A stretch of 64,000 bases of DNA, taken from assembly GCA_018292915.2 (NCBI GenBank), contig JACVVK020000013.1:2930001-2994000 (forward strand), given 5' to 3'. The notes under the pieces are model-generated. The model was given only the letters and a program-made list of their open reading frames with translations. It searched no databases and had not been told where the DNA came from. This DNA comes from Batillaria attramentaria (lineage: Eukaryota; Mollusca; Gastropoda; Batillariidae). Each line of letters opens with the position of its first letter. Position 1 is the first letter of the stretch. This document shows positions 38,278 to 51,420 of the stretch, piece by piece. The position numbers were made by a program, and so were the translations under genes.

Positions 38278-41200
38278 AAACCACACAATATAGGTCAAGA
38301 AAAATTAGCCTGTACCTACATATTTTGTGTCCTGTACAATTAAAAACCTTGATGGGGGTTGGGTGTACTTAATGGATGTTCTTTACAGCGACATAAAATC
38401 AAAGACAGCCTAAGGTCACATCAAGAGTGTCTGTACTTATTTTTCTCTAATACTGATTCAAACAATCTGATCATGAGTGGGCGCCCTTCTCACTGAACTA
38501 GCCAGTCCCCTTACTGTGGGCATGGTAGCAGTGTGTGAAGAAGTTACCAGGCACAAGAAACCCCTTTCTCCTGGGAAATCAGCCGCGAATTAGTCTCTGT
38601 GGCTTAAGCGGCTTTAAGCCCTAAAAACTCAATCACTCTCCAGGGGAAAAAAAAAAAAATGCATATTGGTAAATTGTGAAACATTTCACGCACATCTTAG
38701 AAAAAACACACATCTGAACACCTCACTGAACAAGCTGTTTTTAACTGGTCTTGTTCAGATCTTACTCTGACACATCATTTTCCCAGTGATGCAACTGCTC
38801 CCAAAATAACGACAGTTTCAAAAACAGACAAAGAAACAATGAAAGTGAAAATTTCCCCTAAGTTTAAGATTTTTAGGCTCACACATCAGGGTTTTGTTGT
38901 TGTTGTTGTTGTTTGCTTGGTTTTTTTGTGTGGTGTCTAGTATCACAGCAATAAGTCACACGCACAAACACATGTAGAGACAGGGCTTGTGTTCAGCTGA
39001 CTGAAAACGAGGTACTGTGTCGCCAGTGACAGCAAAGTAGCATCACTCGAGCTTGTAGTTCTGGACAAAAGAGTTTTCCTTGTTCACGAGGCCATCAACG
39101 TCGGTGTGCTGTATTCGGAGCTCTACTGATCTCTGAGACTATTTCAAGCGCACAGGCGCAGTCATATTCATAAGCACAACTCTTCCAAAACAGAAATCTC
39201 CCTACATAAAACCTAGCAATGGTAGAAAAAGCGCCTTTAAATGAACGGTTCCTATTCCCCATTAAAAAATGAAAAACCCAAAGCCCGCATTTTATGGTGG
39301 TCTAGAGACACACTAGCTAGCTCTCTCTCAGTAAGTAAGGGCAGCACAGCCGTGTCAAAGTGACACGCAACAACGGTATGGGCATATTGCGGTGGGGGCC
39401 TGAGTCAACATGTAGATAAGATACGCGAGCCTGTGTGCTCCTGTCAATCTGTCATGAACCGGCTGTGTAATGTCGCAATCTTACATCCCAGTGTGCGGAC
39501 GTCAATGCCCTGCAATACAGATCTACTACGATATAGATACAGCATATATATATACTGTCTACTGTTTGCGTTTGAACAAATTGTGGCATGCTGATCCTGT
39601 ACGCTAAGCAATAACTCCCCTTGAAAATTTCAGGGGATTGGGAACTGGCGACTCAACCCATTGAATTTCTGGGAAAGGTTGTGGGGTCTGAATTCCTGCA
39701 AAACCAAAACTGTACACATACAAAGCTTTTTATCAACTGACCACGTCCTTGAAACTGCCCTGGACAGAAGACATGCATTCTCCCACTCCACCCGTGAAAA
39801 TTGTTAGTTTCAATGCAATTCTTAACAACATCTCATAGTAGGACTACCAGTAGTACTGGAAATATTTTTCATTACTGTATTTAACATTATTAATCGCCAC
39901 TGTAATAACAGTACATCAGAGCAGTGAACTCAGGTTGCCCCTCAGACTGAAAGGGAACTTGCATGTCAAACATTGCAATATGGAGACAACATCTGGAGTT
40001 ATTCACAACCATTCGCATGGGTGGAAAGGCAATCTGTGACTCAAGTGGCCAATTCTCAACATTTGGGCAAACCTGCACTAGTCATTTAAAAAGCATCTTT
40101 GAGATTTTACGCTGCGAGTCAACTACAGCAGCAAATACACAGCAGTGGTAGGGATACATAGCTCAAACATCAGTGATGACTGGACTCAAACGTTAACACC
40201 AACATTCACACTAAAAGGTAACACCATTCACAACTCAGAGAGGACACTTCAACCTTGATAGAACCCCAAATCTCTCGTCCAATCACACTGCAGAACTGGT
40301 GAAACTGGCGGGATAATGTTGGTACATGTATATATAATATAGGATACAGGGGAGACTTGCTGGAAGAATTATAGAAAAGAAGATAAGATGACAGAAAGTT
40401 CTCCAGCCTATAAGGTCTACATACAGACATTCTCAGGATTTATAAATAAGACACTGGGCTGAGAAGGGTTAAAAGTCAAAGGGGAATGTGGGACAGGACA
40501 ATGTTGGTGCAAAGCACCATTACGCAGGCACCAGGAAAAAGATTTATTCAACAAGTGCCTGTTTTCACAAATGTATGCACTTTTCGATCCGTTGGTACAC
40601 CACATTCTTAAGCATTCTCTCAACTATCGTCAGAAAAAAAAAATGTTAAAAAACAACAAACAAACCAAAAAAAATAAAAAAAACCCAGCAAAAAATTCCC
40701 AACAGTATTATATCAAATTTCAAAAGACTGTCAATCCATGATGGCACAGAAGGACATACTGGCAACGCCAGCGGTCCACAAGGGGAGTAAAAGAGTGCGG
40801 ACAATTCCGAAAACAGAACAGTTAACACAGTACATGTACTCACCTTAATCTTGGCTTGGAGACTGAGTATCTCATGTTGAGCACTGGACTCATTCCCTTT
40901 GCCTCCACTCTGCAATCACCAAGAAATCAAAAACCTGAATCCAATGTCAGATCAGCAGCATGCTACACACAAAACCAGTATACATGTACAGGAATAGTCT
41001 GACGTTTGTCACGGAGGTGCACTAACCATTGCACAACATGTACAGTGTCACTCAAAGACACTGTACCAATTCTTCCTAATGCCTCAAATTTTTTTCTGGT
41101 ATCTACTGTAAGCATGCAAGGACCATATACAGCCTTCTCCAATACGTGAAGACTTTTTTTTTTTTTTTACCACACACAGACTAGGAACAAAATTCGTATC

Positions 41201-42774
41201 AATATAAAACATTACATATGTGAAAAGTTCACGAGCCATGAGGAATGGCCAATGAAATAGTTGCTGCAAGGCCCACAGCTAGCACCACCAAATCCAGACT
41301 GTGGCAATCAAGTCACCTTCAGGTCTTCTCTGGGGCTTTTTCAAGGGCCCGATGCATAAATTACTTTGAAACAAAAGACAGTTCTATCCCTCAAACACAA
41401 TCACGCAAAAGCTTAGATGAACGAAGACTCAGACCAAAGAACAAACGGTGACTATAGAAAAGCTTACAGTTTTTCAAATCAAACTCCAAGAGGATAATCG
41501 TAGAGGAAGAAACCTTCTGGAAGATGTCAACCAAGATGGCGGCCACACCGCTCATGACATCTGGCGAAATCCTGCATTGCCAGCCATCCACTGCCGCTAA
41601 ACTGGGTAAAAGCGTGCGTGCTCGACCGTCCTTCCCATGAGGCAACAGGCCCGAGGAGAGACACCAATGGAGTTTGCTGATAACTGGACTCCAGGTTTGG
41701 AGCAGAATTCTTTCCCGTGATAGCAACGGGCTAGTTTGTCCAGATAAACAGCTCAAACCCCTGTGCACAACCACCGCGCTTATCAGCAGAGGAGATTCCC
41801 TCCCCTTGGTCCCCTCTTTTATCTTCTGATAAGAAACAGAAGAGAGGGAGACACTGAGTACTTAGGTGACATGATCTTTGAAAATGGAGGAAACAAAATT
41901 TGAACTCCTGATAAATTTTGAAACGTAGCAAATCATAACTGAGTATCTGATATGGGACCTTGGCAAAACTTCAACTGCCGGTAGACTGGTAAGTTTGAAC
42001 AAACGTCTCGTGGAATTACCTTCTAAGAAAGGCGTAACCCTCAGTCGCTTGTACCATAAAGGCCTATTGTACCTGTTCAAGCATGGAAACTTTGAATCAA
42101 ACCACTCTGCCTGGACACAACAATGCATGAACCCTGCACGAAGTACCTAACCAGCCTGTGTCCATGTTAAAAAAAAGTCACAAGCGAGAAAATTTCCACC
42201 ACAGCAGATGCATATGGCCAAAAGAAGTACACCTAGTCAGGCATTACCTTCTCAAAAATGTGCCTGCAAACCTATGTTCTGGAGCATATGGATTCTGCAG
42301 TTCATGCAAACATTGCTCCATCTTTTGTCAAAACCTACCCAGGAAATCAGAAGTATTTGAGACAAGTTTGATGTGCAGCAGACTAGTTCTTGACATACAG
42401 ATATCTTGCACTAAGCTAGTGTACAAAGTCCATTTTGAGTTCTGCTGCAAGCTATGGGCAAAGTTTATACACTCTAAGGAATACCAGGGAGAATCGGAGA
42501 GAAGGTTTAAGTTGAAGACAATACACCTTGCAATGCCTACTGAATCAGGCTTTCATCTCCAAACAGAAAGAAACAGAGAAACTGATCAATAAATTTACAG
42601 CGCAGAAATACTCAAAGAGAGTCATCTCCGAGATCTATAAGCACTGTCAACACACTACAATTGAAAAACTTGGCACTATGGAGATTTTTCCACGGGAAAT
42701 GCTGGAGTAAAAAGTAAAAATCAAAAGTCTTATAAATGGAGCTGCCATGAAGCATTGAAAACAAGGCCGGAGTC

Positions 42775-42828
<54 letters not shown>

Positions 42829-45800
42829 TAGTTTGAACCCTGACTGCCAGTGAAATGGGATCCAGTTCAGTAATCAGCCGCTCATCCCATAAACAAACAC
42901 AATCAATACTGGTCTACAGAAGAGACTAAACCCCATTCTATCAGTCTTATCAGGTTCAGCGGTTACTGAGCAACCTGAACAGGCACTGAGACTGCTTGAC
43001 TTTGGGATTATCGCTTGATGAACACAAACACTGCATGGGGCATACAAAGGACCTCACCTGGAATCGCCCATTACTGAGCCAACGTGCTCAAGAAGGAACG
43101 AGTTTCCATACAAAGCACTGAACAATGCGGGGAGGCAGTCACCTCATTCCACAAACCTCCCCCGTCTGTCAGACTTAATGGTGTCTCATGGATAGACTTA
43201 ATGCAGTTTCAAGGGTGCACCAAGATGTGAAAGGGGAGACGAAGCAGTCTGAATCTCCTGCTCGACTCTTTTGTATTCTTGAACGTTTTGCAGTAAGTCA
43301 TTCACACAGTGAGTGCAAAAGACAAACCACCACGATCAACTGCCTAGTAGAGTTCATGTGCACAGCACGAGGTCGAAACAGCGTCAGGACTCAACAAACA
43401 CTGATCAGAGAAACGCTTCATTGGGAGGGAATATGACACTTTTCAGTTATGTAATTAACCAGTGTACTTATGATATGTGCATAGTGGAAGTGACTGCATC
43501 AAAGCTTACCCCTCCACCGCACTTTCAACTGCACTCTCAGCGAATGTTCAACTTGTGAACATCGTGGTAACAACAAATGCACACTGACCTGAAGCAGAAT
43601 CGTCAGGCAGGACCAAGTCCGCAAAGCAACATGGGAAAAAACCAGCAAAGAATCATCTGGTGTGAATATCACATTTCCTTCCTAATTCTTGAATCAGCCG
43701 TAATACATCTGGGGTACTGCACTCTTCGCTAAGGGATGCATTACACATGCTGAACCCCTTGCATTTAACTCTTTGACGACGGAGCACAATTTCTGACACA
43801 CGATTTCCTATAGGAAATCGTGTGTCAGAAATTGTGCTCTGTCGTCAAAGAGTTAATGGACAAATATAACAGCCTGTGTCACTAGAAATGCTTTTAAGTG
43901 ATTCATACTGCAAACGGGAAGTCTAGAAACTGAAACTCCACAAACAAGGAGGTAAAAGCAGGTGCAGCCCTGCTATGTTTTACCCTGAAACAACAGGTAC
44001 ACCGTGCCATATAGGAAGCGCAAGAGAAGAAATGGTTCCTATCAAAAGCATGCAGGACAAAGAAAATTAGTGCAAACCCCTTTGGTCTGATAATACCTGA
44101 CTTGCTGGTTTATCGGTTGTACAATGTGGTAGTACATGTATTTGACTCACAACGGAACTGCTTGTTGTGCTGTTGTGACTAACAGATGTACTTGAGTGAA
44201 TGTAATACAGGGCGATGCTTTAATTCCTCTGATTAATTAGGAAAAAAAAGAGAAAAAAAAAAGGGCGGCCTCTTTTCAGGCACATATATCTACTATCTTC
44301 CATTGCTAGTCAACAAGGAAAAAAAATCATAAATTATTCAGCAAGAACAAATTAATTCTAAAAGATTTTTAAAAATCTGAGCTTACTTGATGCCTGTCAC
44401 ATGAAGCCAAGACACACACAAAAAAACAACAAAACTTCTTTGACTGGCAGCGGAAACTTCAGCTTACAGAATAGAGTCGTAAGAGGTGTCTGTCTACTGG
44501 TACATCAGAAACTGTCTGCAAGATACTGTGAAACCCAAACCACATGTGAAACTAGCCTCATGAATCCTCTAAATGCCTAGAAGAAGAGGAAAGGGGACGC
44601 ATTATCGAGTCACCATGATTCTGCTTGGTCCCACCTCTACAGTGCGGGGGGATCCTGTCCTCACAGTTTTGATATCCTGCCATCTCTACGCTCTGGGACC
44701 CCGGCTAATGACCCCTATCACACATGTATCAGTGTGGTTTGAGACAGTGCCGGCTATGAGATTCATATCTCACTGGACCATTCACAAGTCAGGGCAGGCC
44801 ATACCATTGCCAGGGGACACCAGAAGCGCTATCAGGATGAGAAAGGGGGTGGCAGCACGTGCACTCACCAGTTGCCCGGCAACAGAGCGCCAGTGCTGGC
44901 TGTCAGCGCGGAGGCGTGTGACTTCCTGTCGAAGATGGTTGATCTCCCTTTGTAGCCGGAGGCTGTCGTCAAAATCGCCCCAACTTTCCGTTGCCCAACC
45001 ATCAAAACCTGGAAGCAAAAACGCAAAACAGTTCATTGATTCAGATTTAAGCTGGTCGACTATCTGTGATCTGCTGGGGGAGGTAAAAAACAAGACTATC
45101 TGAAGTCTAATAATATTAACTTTTTTGCATGGGCAAAGGCATAGCCAGCTTGGGGGATGACTGCACACACAGTATCTTAGAAAGCTAACACATCACCGTT
45201 ACTCAAAATAAAAAAATTATTCAATATACCTGACAGATAAAAACTTATCTAGCAATCTGAGCACACAGTTTGCAGCAAATCCATTTGTCATCTTTGCCAC
45301 GTTCCTGCAACCTGTGGCTCATTCAAGTTAAATCAACACTGTACACCTCCGGTGCTCATTTGCAGATTTGAACAGATCATTTTTTTCATTCTTTACTCAT
45401 CAGCACTTGGGCAACTTGCAGTGTGTAAAGGTAGCAAACACATTCAGTGTGTGAACACCTCATGAGCCAAGAGTCAGTCACTTCCACTATAGCACAGTCT
45501 TCAGTGTTCACAAAACCGGACTGCATATTACACACGTTCACCTGATGTTACTGCTCACTACACATGACCACGAGGGAAACTATTCTACCGGGAGCACGGG
45601 TGGGTGTTTGGGGGTTTAACGTCCTTTTCCACCACATACGGGTGATATCAAAGACGGGGACACGATGAAAAAGCCAGCAGAAATATCTGGCCCCAAGCGG
45701 GATGCGACTCACGACCCGAGCAACTGAAGTCCAACGCTCACCATTCGGCTCCCCTCCACTGGGAGCAACAGACCTGACTGATTCCGCAGTAATCAAGGCA

Positions 45801-48800
45801 CCTTATACTGACGGCGACTTGCACTATGCATGTACTCACGCACACACCAAGATAATCTTGGTGCAGATAGTGCAGATTGCCCTTCAAGGTGTCCCCAGAG
45901 ACACACTGACTACACCTATATCTTATACATCTACCGCAAAGTGCACGCAGGATACACTGGGTACCCATACCCGGTTCAGGTGTTCAGCCAGCCAGCGCCG
46001 CTCAAGTGTGAAGAGAACCCATTAAAGAATGAGTCAATTGTCCATGGACTAACTTCCAGTTCTGAAGGCGCACACCGCATTCACGTCACTGATCAATGGA
46101 GGTGGAGAATATTCTGACAAGAAATCGATGACCATGCGAATATGATCCCCCTATTCCATTTCACAGTTCAGTCACTCAATTATTCACAATAAGCCATGAC
46201 ATCCCTCCGGACCTTTCAAAGGTTTGACTGAGTTAACTGACTGAAGGAAATTTATGCTATAGGGAGAGACACACCTTTACGCTCTGGTTTTCACAATCAG
46301 CATTTAGTATGTACCGACTCTCTCAGGGCGCAGTCAATTTCCAGCGTGTACGTGTACAAAACCCATGTCCGTCTACTGTACCCGTGATACTAAAAACCGC
46401 CCTACCTGTGTCTGGGTGTAGCGCGCGGGTCGAGTGCATGTATTGTGGTCCCTCCACGCTGCATAAATCAACACTGATAAGAGAGCTGAGTGGTCTTACC
46501 GGCCCGCCACAGGCCCGCAGACCCGGGCACAGAGGTAAAGCCCACACAACAGGCTTGATCTAATATCACACTTCCTGTCTATTCACCTGACGCCACGCGG
46601 AGCCCAGAAGAAGGTTGGCTACCCCTCGGTGACTGGCCATTTAAAACACTGTACACTTGCACGCATTTGGCTGTGCCTTGTAATCACCAGATTACTGCTG
46701 GGGGGACGTTCTGATGGCAATATTCAAGCTTTTAAAGGTTTAAGAAAAAGCATTCTGATCACCCATTCCTAATCTGACATACTCGTTTACCTGGTATGTG
46801 TCGACTCATCTGGGATCCCACCGTGTCCCCCCCCCCCCCCCCACACACACACACACACCCCAAGAAGAAATAAAGTCTGTGCGAGCGAGCATGCATACAA
46901 GTACAACAGGACATTGCAACTTAACTTTTCATTTTGTTTTTTTAGTACCATCTACAACATAAACCCACTATGCACAATGCTACAACTGATGTGTTTTCAA
47001 TAATTACTGGTACAGTACTACATTCTGCTCCTATGTACCAGATTACACTTCCGCAAGCAATGGCCAATTAACTACACGATTCTTACTGGTCTGACCTTGC
47101 TAGTTAACGCTGGAATAAAAAAAGTTAGTTGCAACCAACTTCAATTTGTTTGCGCAACGAACAACCCTGATGAAAACGCACTCACTGAAGTATACAAAAT
47201 GAGACCATGGTTTAACCTTGCAGTTTTCATTCTACACAGCTTCATGGTGCAGAGCAGCTAACCATAACCTTTAACATGGTCCACAAAAATGTGTTCAAAC
47301 GCATGTGGCCTGTGTTACAGGTGAACAATCATGACATGTCAATAATTACACAGTCACAGTCTACGTGATGTGCCAGTATGGTCACAGTCTGCTGCCCAAG
47401 TTGAACGGGGTGACATTCTGCCCCATACACTGCTTCCTACGCACAGGTAATCCCAAACGCCAAATGCATTCAGCACAGTCACCATTTGAAGAAAAAAAAA
47501 CACAAAAAAACCTTTGTTGCAGTGCGATGACGCAAGGTATCTGTTGTAGAGATCATGAAAAGTCACTGCATTTCGATGGAAATTTCTAGACCATCCCAGA
47601 ACATGTGAGTGCAGTAACGTCAGCAGATTACGAAACCTCGGAAAGATTCCGTACTTGCCAGTATGTTACAGAATGTTCTAGATCTGACCTGTTAGTATAT
47701 AAGCAGCACTGCACAGCGTTCTGGGTTCTTCCTCTTTCATGAGTTTGTTCTTGCTCATCTTCTGTTAATAAAGTATTGGAGTTCCAGCCTGTTGTATCCC
47801 GTGTCTTCTCTGCGAGTGCACCGAGAGAGCGACATAGCAGGAGAAAAATACAACAGTATCTATCCACACCCATTCCAACACTGCTGGAAAGAGTTCAGTT
47901 CAGAAACAATGTCAACGTTCTGAGTACATTCTGGTTAAATGGGCACGCTCTTCTTGCATGCACGCAAGTGCACGCACACTCATGAAAAAAAAACAACAAC
48001 AAAAACTGTGTATGTTTGACGCTGCAGGGCATGCATGACACTGACAAAAATTGCAGCATTCGTGTCAAACAGTATCTAGAAATGGTCTTTTCAAGCTTGT
48101 CCTGAACATTCGAGGAAAAAAAAATTGGTTGTGTGGCAGGTATTCAGTCAAGATACATGTATATATGTAACAATGGACAGATGATCGTGTTTCAGGAAGT
48201 TACTTATGAACGTCTTACAACAAGCATAAGTCCTCCTTCAGCCGGGGAGCCGGGCTAGCCGAGTGGATGAGCATTGGACTCTCGATGCTCGGGCCGTGAG
48301 TTCGAATCCCGACTGGGGCCAAATATTTGTGCTGGCCTTTTTCTCGTTGCCCTGTCTTTGATATCACCCATACGTGGTGGATAAGGACGTTAAACTCTTA
48401 AACACCCACCCTCCTTCAGTCAGAGGAGTCCATTTAAACCTGAGATGCACTTGCAGAAAAAAATACAAGGAACTGTTTCGAGGTGTACCCTACTCCGTCA
48501 ACTGCTAAGGTGAGACCAAAAATCAGTACAGCCATAGGTCTCCAACCCACAACGTTTGGTGATGAGTCCAATGTTCATCCAACTTAGAGCAATCCTAATT
48601 TTCAGAATGCTGTGCTGCGACTATCAGTGTCAACAGACAGCAGAATACTGTCTGGAACGGTTTTCAGAAGACATGAAAACTGCAAAAGGTTACTTGGACA
48701 CTGAGGGCGAGAGGAAAGTGTGCTTGCAAGGGAAATGGACTGCGGACTAATACTGCAAAATTGCAGTAATTAAAGAACCTACAACTATCCCAGTGACGTG

Positions 48801-49640
48801 TTACCTACTCCAGTCACCTCATTCTGATTATCATTGTCTTTCGAAGGTTCAAGCAGCCTTGGATGCACAGAAAATTTGGGTGATGCATGAAGGAATGAAA
48901 GTAACTTCCACAGTGCATCCTGTGATATTGCATTTATAGGCTAAGCATGCTGTTATCTTCATCTTGTACATACTACTGCACTTCACTCATTCGCGTAACT
49001 GAGGTCTAAGTTCACTCTAACTGGCTTTTACAACCTGTAATTTCAGCAGCCACCTGAAAGATGAATGGGTGGGAACCTAGTTAAATTGTCGCCCGCCACG
49101 TTTACAGACATGTTATACGGCAATTTAACCCCGACACAGCACATACATCAAGCTGTTTAAGTGTTCAAATTACTGTGCTTTCACATCAAATGTTCATTAT
49201 TTCGCTGCAAACCGTGCACAAGAAATGTAAATGTATGCGGATGCCAAGGAAGCCATCAGATAACTGATCCTCCCCCACAGGCACAGCTAAAACCAACCAC
49301 TTTTCCTGACATCCGAAATTTGTGGACAAGGTCCCTCATGATATCAAGCACCCCTGCAGGACTTGTCTGACTCACATCCCACACCAGCGTGAACGGATGT
49401 ATCTTCAAGACAAGTTTCATTTACAGACAGCTGACATTTACATTGCACTTTGGTTTGTTTTTTTTATTTTTTATACTCAATACTACTACATATTGCATGT
49501 ACTACAACTAACAATAAATGAAACAAAAAGCAGAACTGATATAACTATCAGGCAAAACCAAAAACCTACTGATACAATTTTTAAGATTTAAAGATTTCTA
49601 CTGGCAGTAATGGTCAGGGTGAGTGGTTCATCCTCTCGGT

Positions 49641-49705
<65 letters not shown>

Positions 49706-49706
49706 T

Positions 49707-49738
<32 letters not shown>

Positions 49739-50500
49739 TAGGTATGAGGTTAGTTTTAAGGTTAGGTTAGGTTTGCCTTGTCGTAATGGTGCAATCGCTA
49801 TGCTGAGTGCATTTACACATGGTGCAAATATTAATGGCCCTAGAACTAGTAGGAGGCAAACTATATCAACTCAGCGGTAATAACTCATTGGCAGTGATGT
49901 CACACCTGTAAATATCCCACCCACTCTTGCAGGCTAAGTGTCCAAAAGCAAACACACAGTAAAGAGAAGACTTGCGGTACGTTGTACTGGCTGACTGTTC
50001 TCTGTTCGGAAGCTTCCTGACCGAGACCAAGACTTGGGCTTTCACAATGATAAGGCGTGAAAACCTCACTGAGACACTCTTGGGTCACTACACACATCCT
50101 GCTTTTCAATTCTGGGTGGGGCACAGCGAAACGTTAAGAGAGGACGGACTGCCTGAATGGAAATGTATGAGGTTGAACTGTTCTGCACTTTCAAGCGCAG
50201 GAGTACACAATGTCACATATACAGGAGTTCACGTGTACCTTGCCGGTTTTGCTCTCAGTGCACAGAAGTGGAAGACAAAACTTTAATTATTTTTAAAAAG
50301 TCAGAGGGTGCGGGCTGGGCGTTTTGAAGTCTAACTTGTGTCCTCCACGAAGATGGTTTCAAAGCCAAGGGGAACTGGGAAACGATATGAACAAAGTTCA
50401 CCCTGTGGTGATTCAGTCAAACTGGGCCCACCACATTCTGAGCACAACTCAATCGTCATCTGAGTTATAGCCGAGCCACACAGAAATGTAGAAAAAGAAG

Positions 50501-50538
<38 letters not shown>

Positions 50539-51342
50539 TTAACACACATACATGTGTACACGCACCAGAAGACCATCATCTTTATTCTCTTTTGGATCAA
50601 AACGTGTATGTATGCAGTGTCTTTCTTCAACAAACCCATCTCCACTGAGCACGTTTTCCCCTTGTAAAGTTCCAAAACCACAGCGGGGGCCCCCCAACCT
50701 TTGTACTGTTTGCTCACTACGCCTAATTGATAGAGAGTCAACAACAGCTTGAAAGACGAGAAACCGGAGCGCCAGGTATCACTTTCTAATGTTCCCCTTC
50801 AGCTTGTGAACATGACTCACGTGACTAACTAGCTAATCAGTGTGATGCTAGCTGCACCCAACCTGACAGTCCACCCATAACTGAAGCAGTTTTGGTAATG
50901 CCACATGGTTCTGTCAAGAACGCCAGTCATGTCAAAGATTAGGGACACACGACGAGTCTGTAGGTCTGACTGAGGTCGAATGGTAGAGCGTTGGACTTCT
51001 AATGCTCGGGTCGTTAGTTCGTATCCCGGCTGAGACCAAATATTTGTGCTGGCCTATTCATCGTTGCCCCCTCTTTGATTCACCCGTATGTGGTGGAAAA
51101 GGACGTTACAGCCCAAGGCACCCATCCACCCACCCTGTGGTCGACCTAGCTACTTCTGCTCCATCAGCATACACGAAACCTGTAACTCTTGAACAAGCTA
51201 TAGGTATACCTATGCCTATGGATAATTTGAAAACGGAACAATTTTCTGTGGCACTGGTCCTGCAACTGCAACTAAATGTTACAGTCTGAAATCATTTTTA
51301 ATTTATTCTTCTAGTTTTTCTTTTTTTTTTTAAATTGATTTT

Positions 51343-51420
<78 letters not shown>

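Larger units (their letters stand above)
40910..44868. other. TRIP11 intron w4-w5
   Basis: It contains the 92-bp palindrome and a GA repeat. Open frames at 41391-41774 and 42158-42592 show no family resemblance and no codon bias, and I do not call them genes. Confidence 0.7.

Noticed and set aside
41391..42592. Open frames of 127 and 144 codons in TRIP11 intron w4-w5
   Set aside because: No recognisable domain, no splice context and amino-acid composition like random AT-rich sequence.
44573..45103. Plus-strand frame of 176 codons
   Set aside because: It is the shadow of TRIP11 exon w4 on the opposite strand plus flanking intron.
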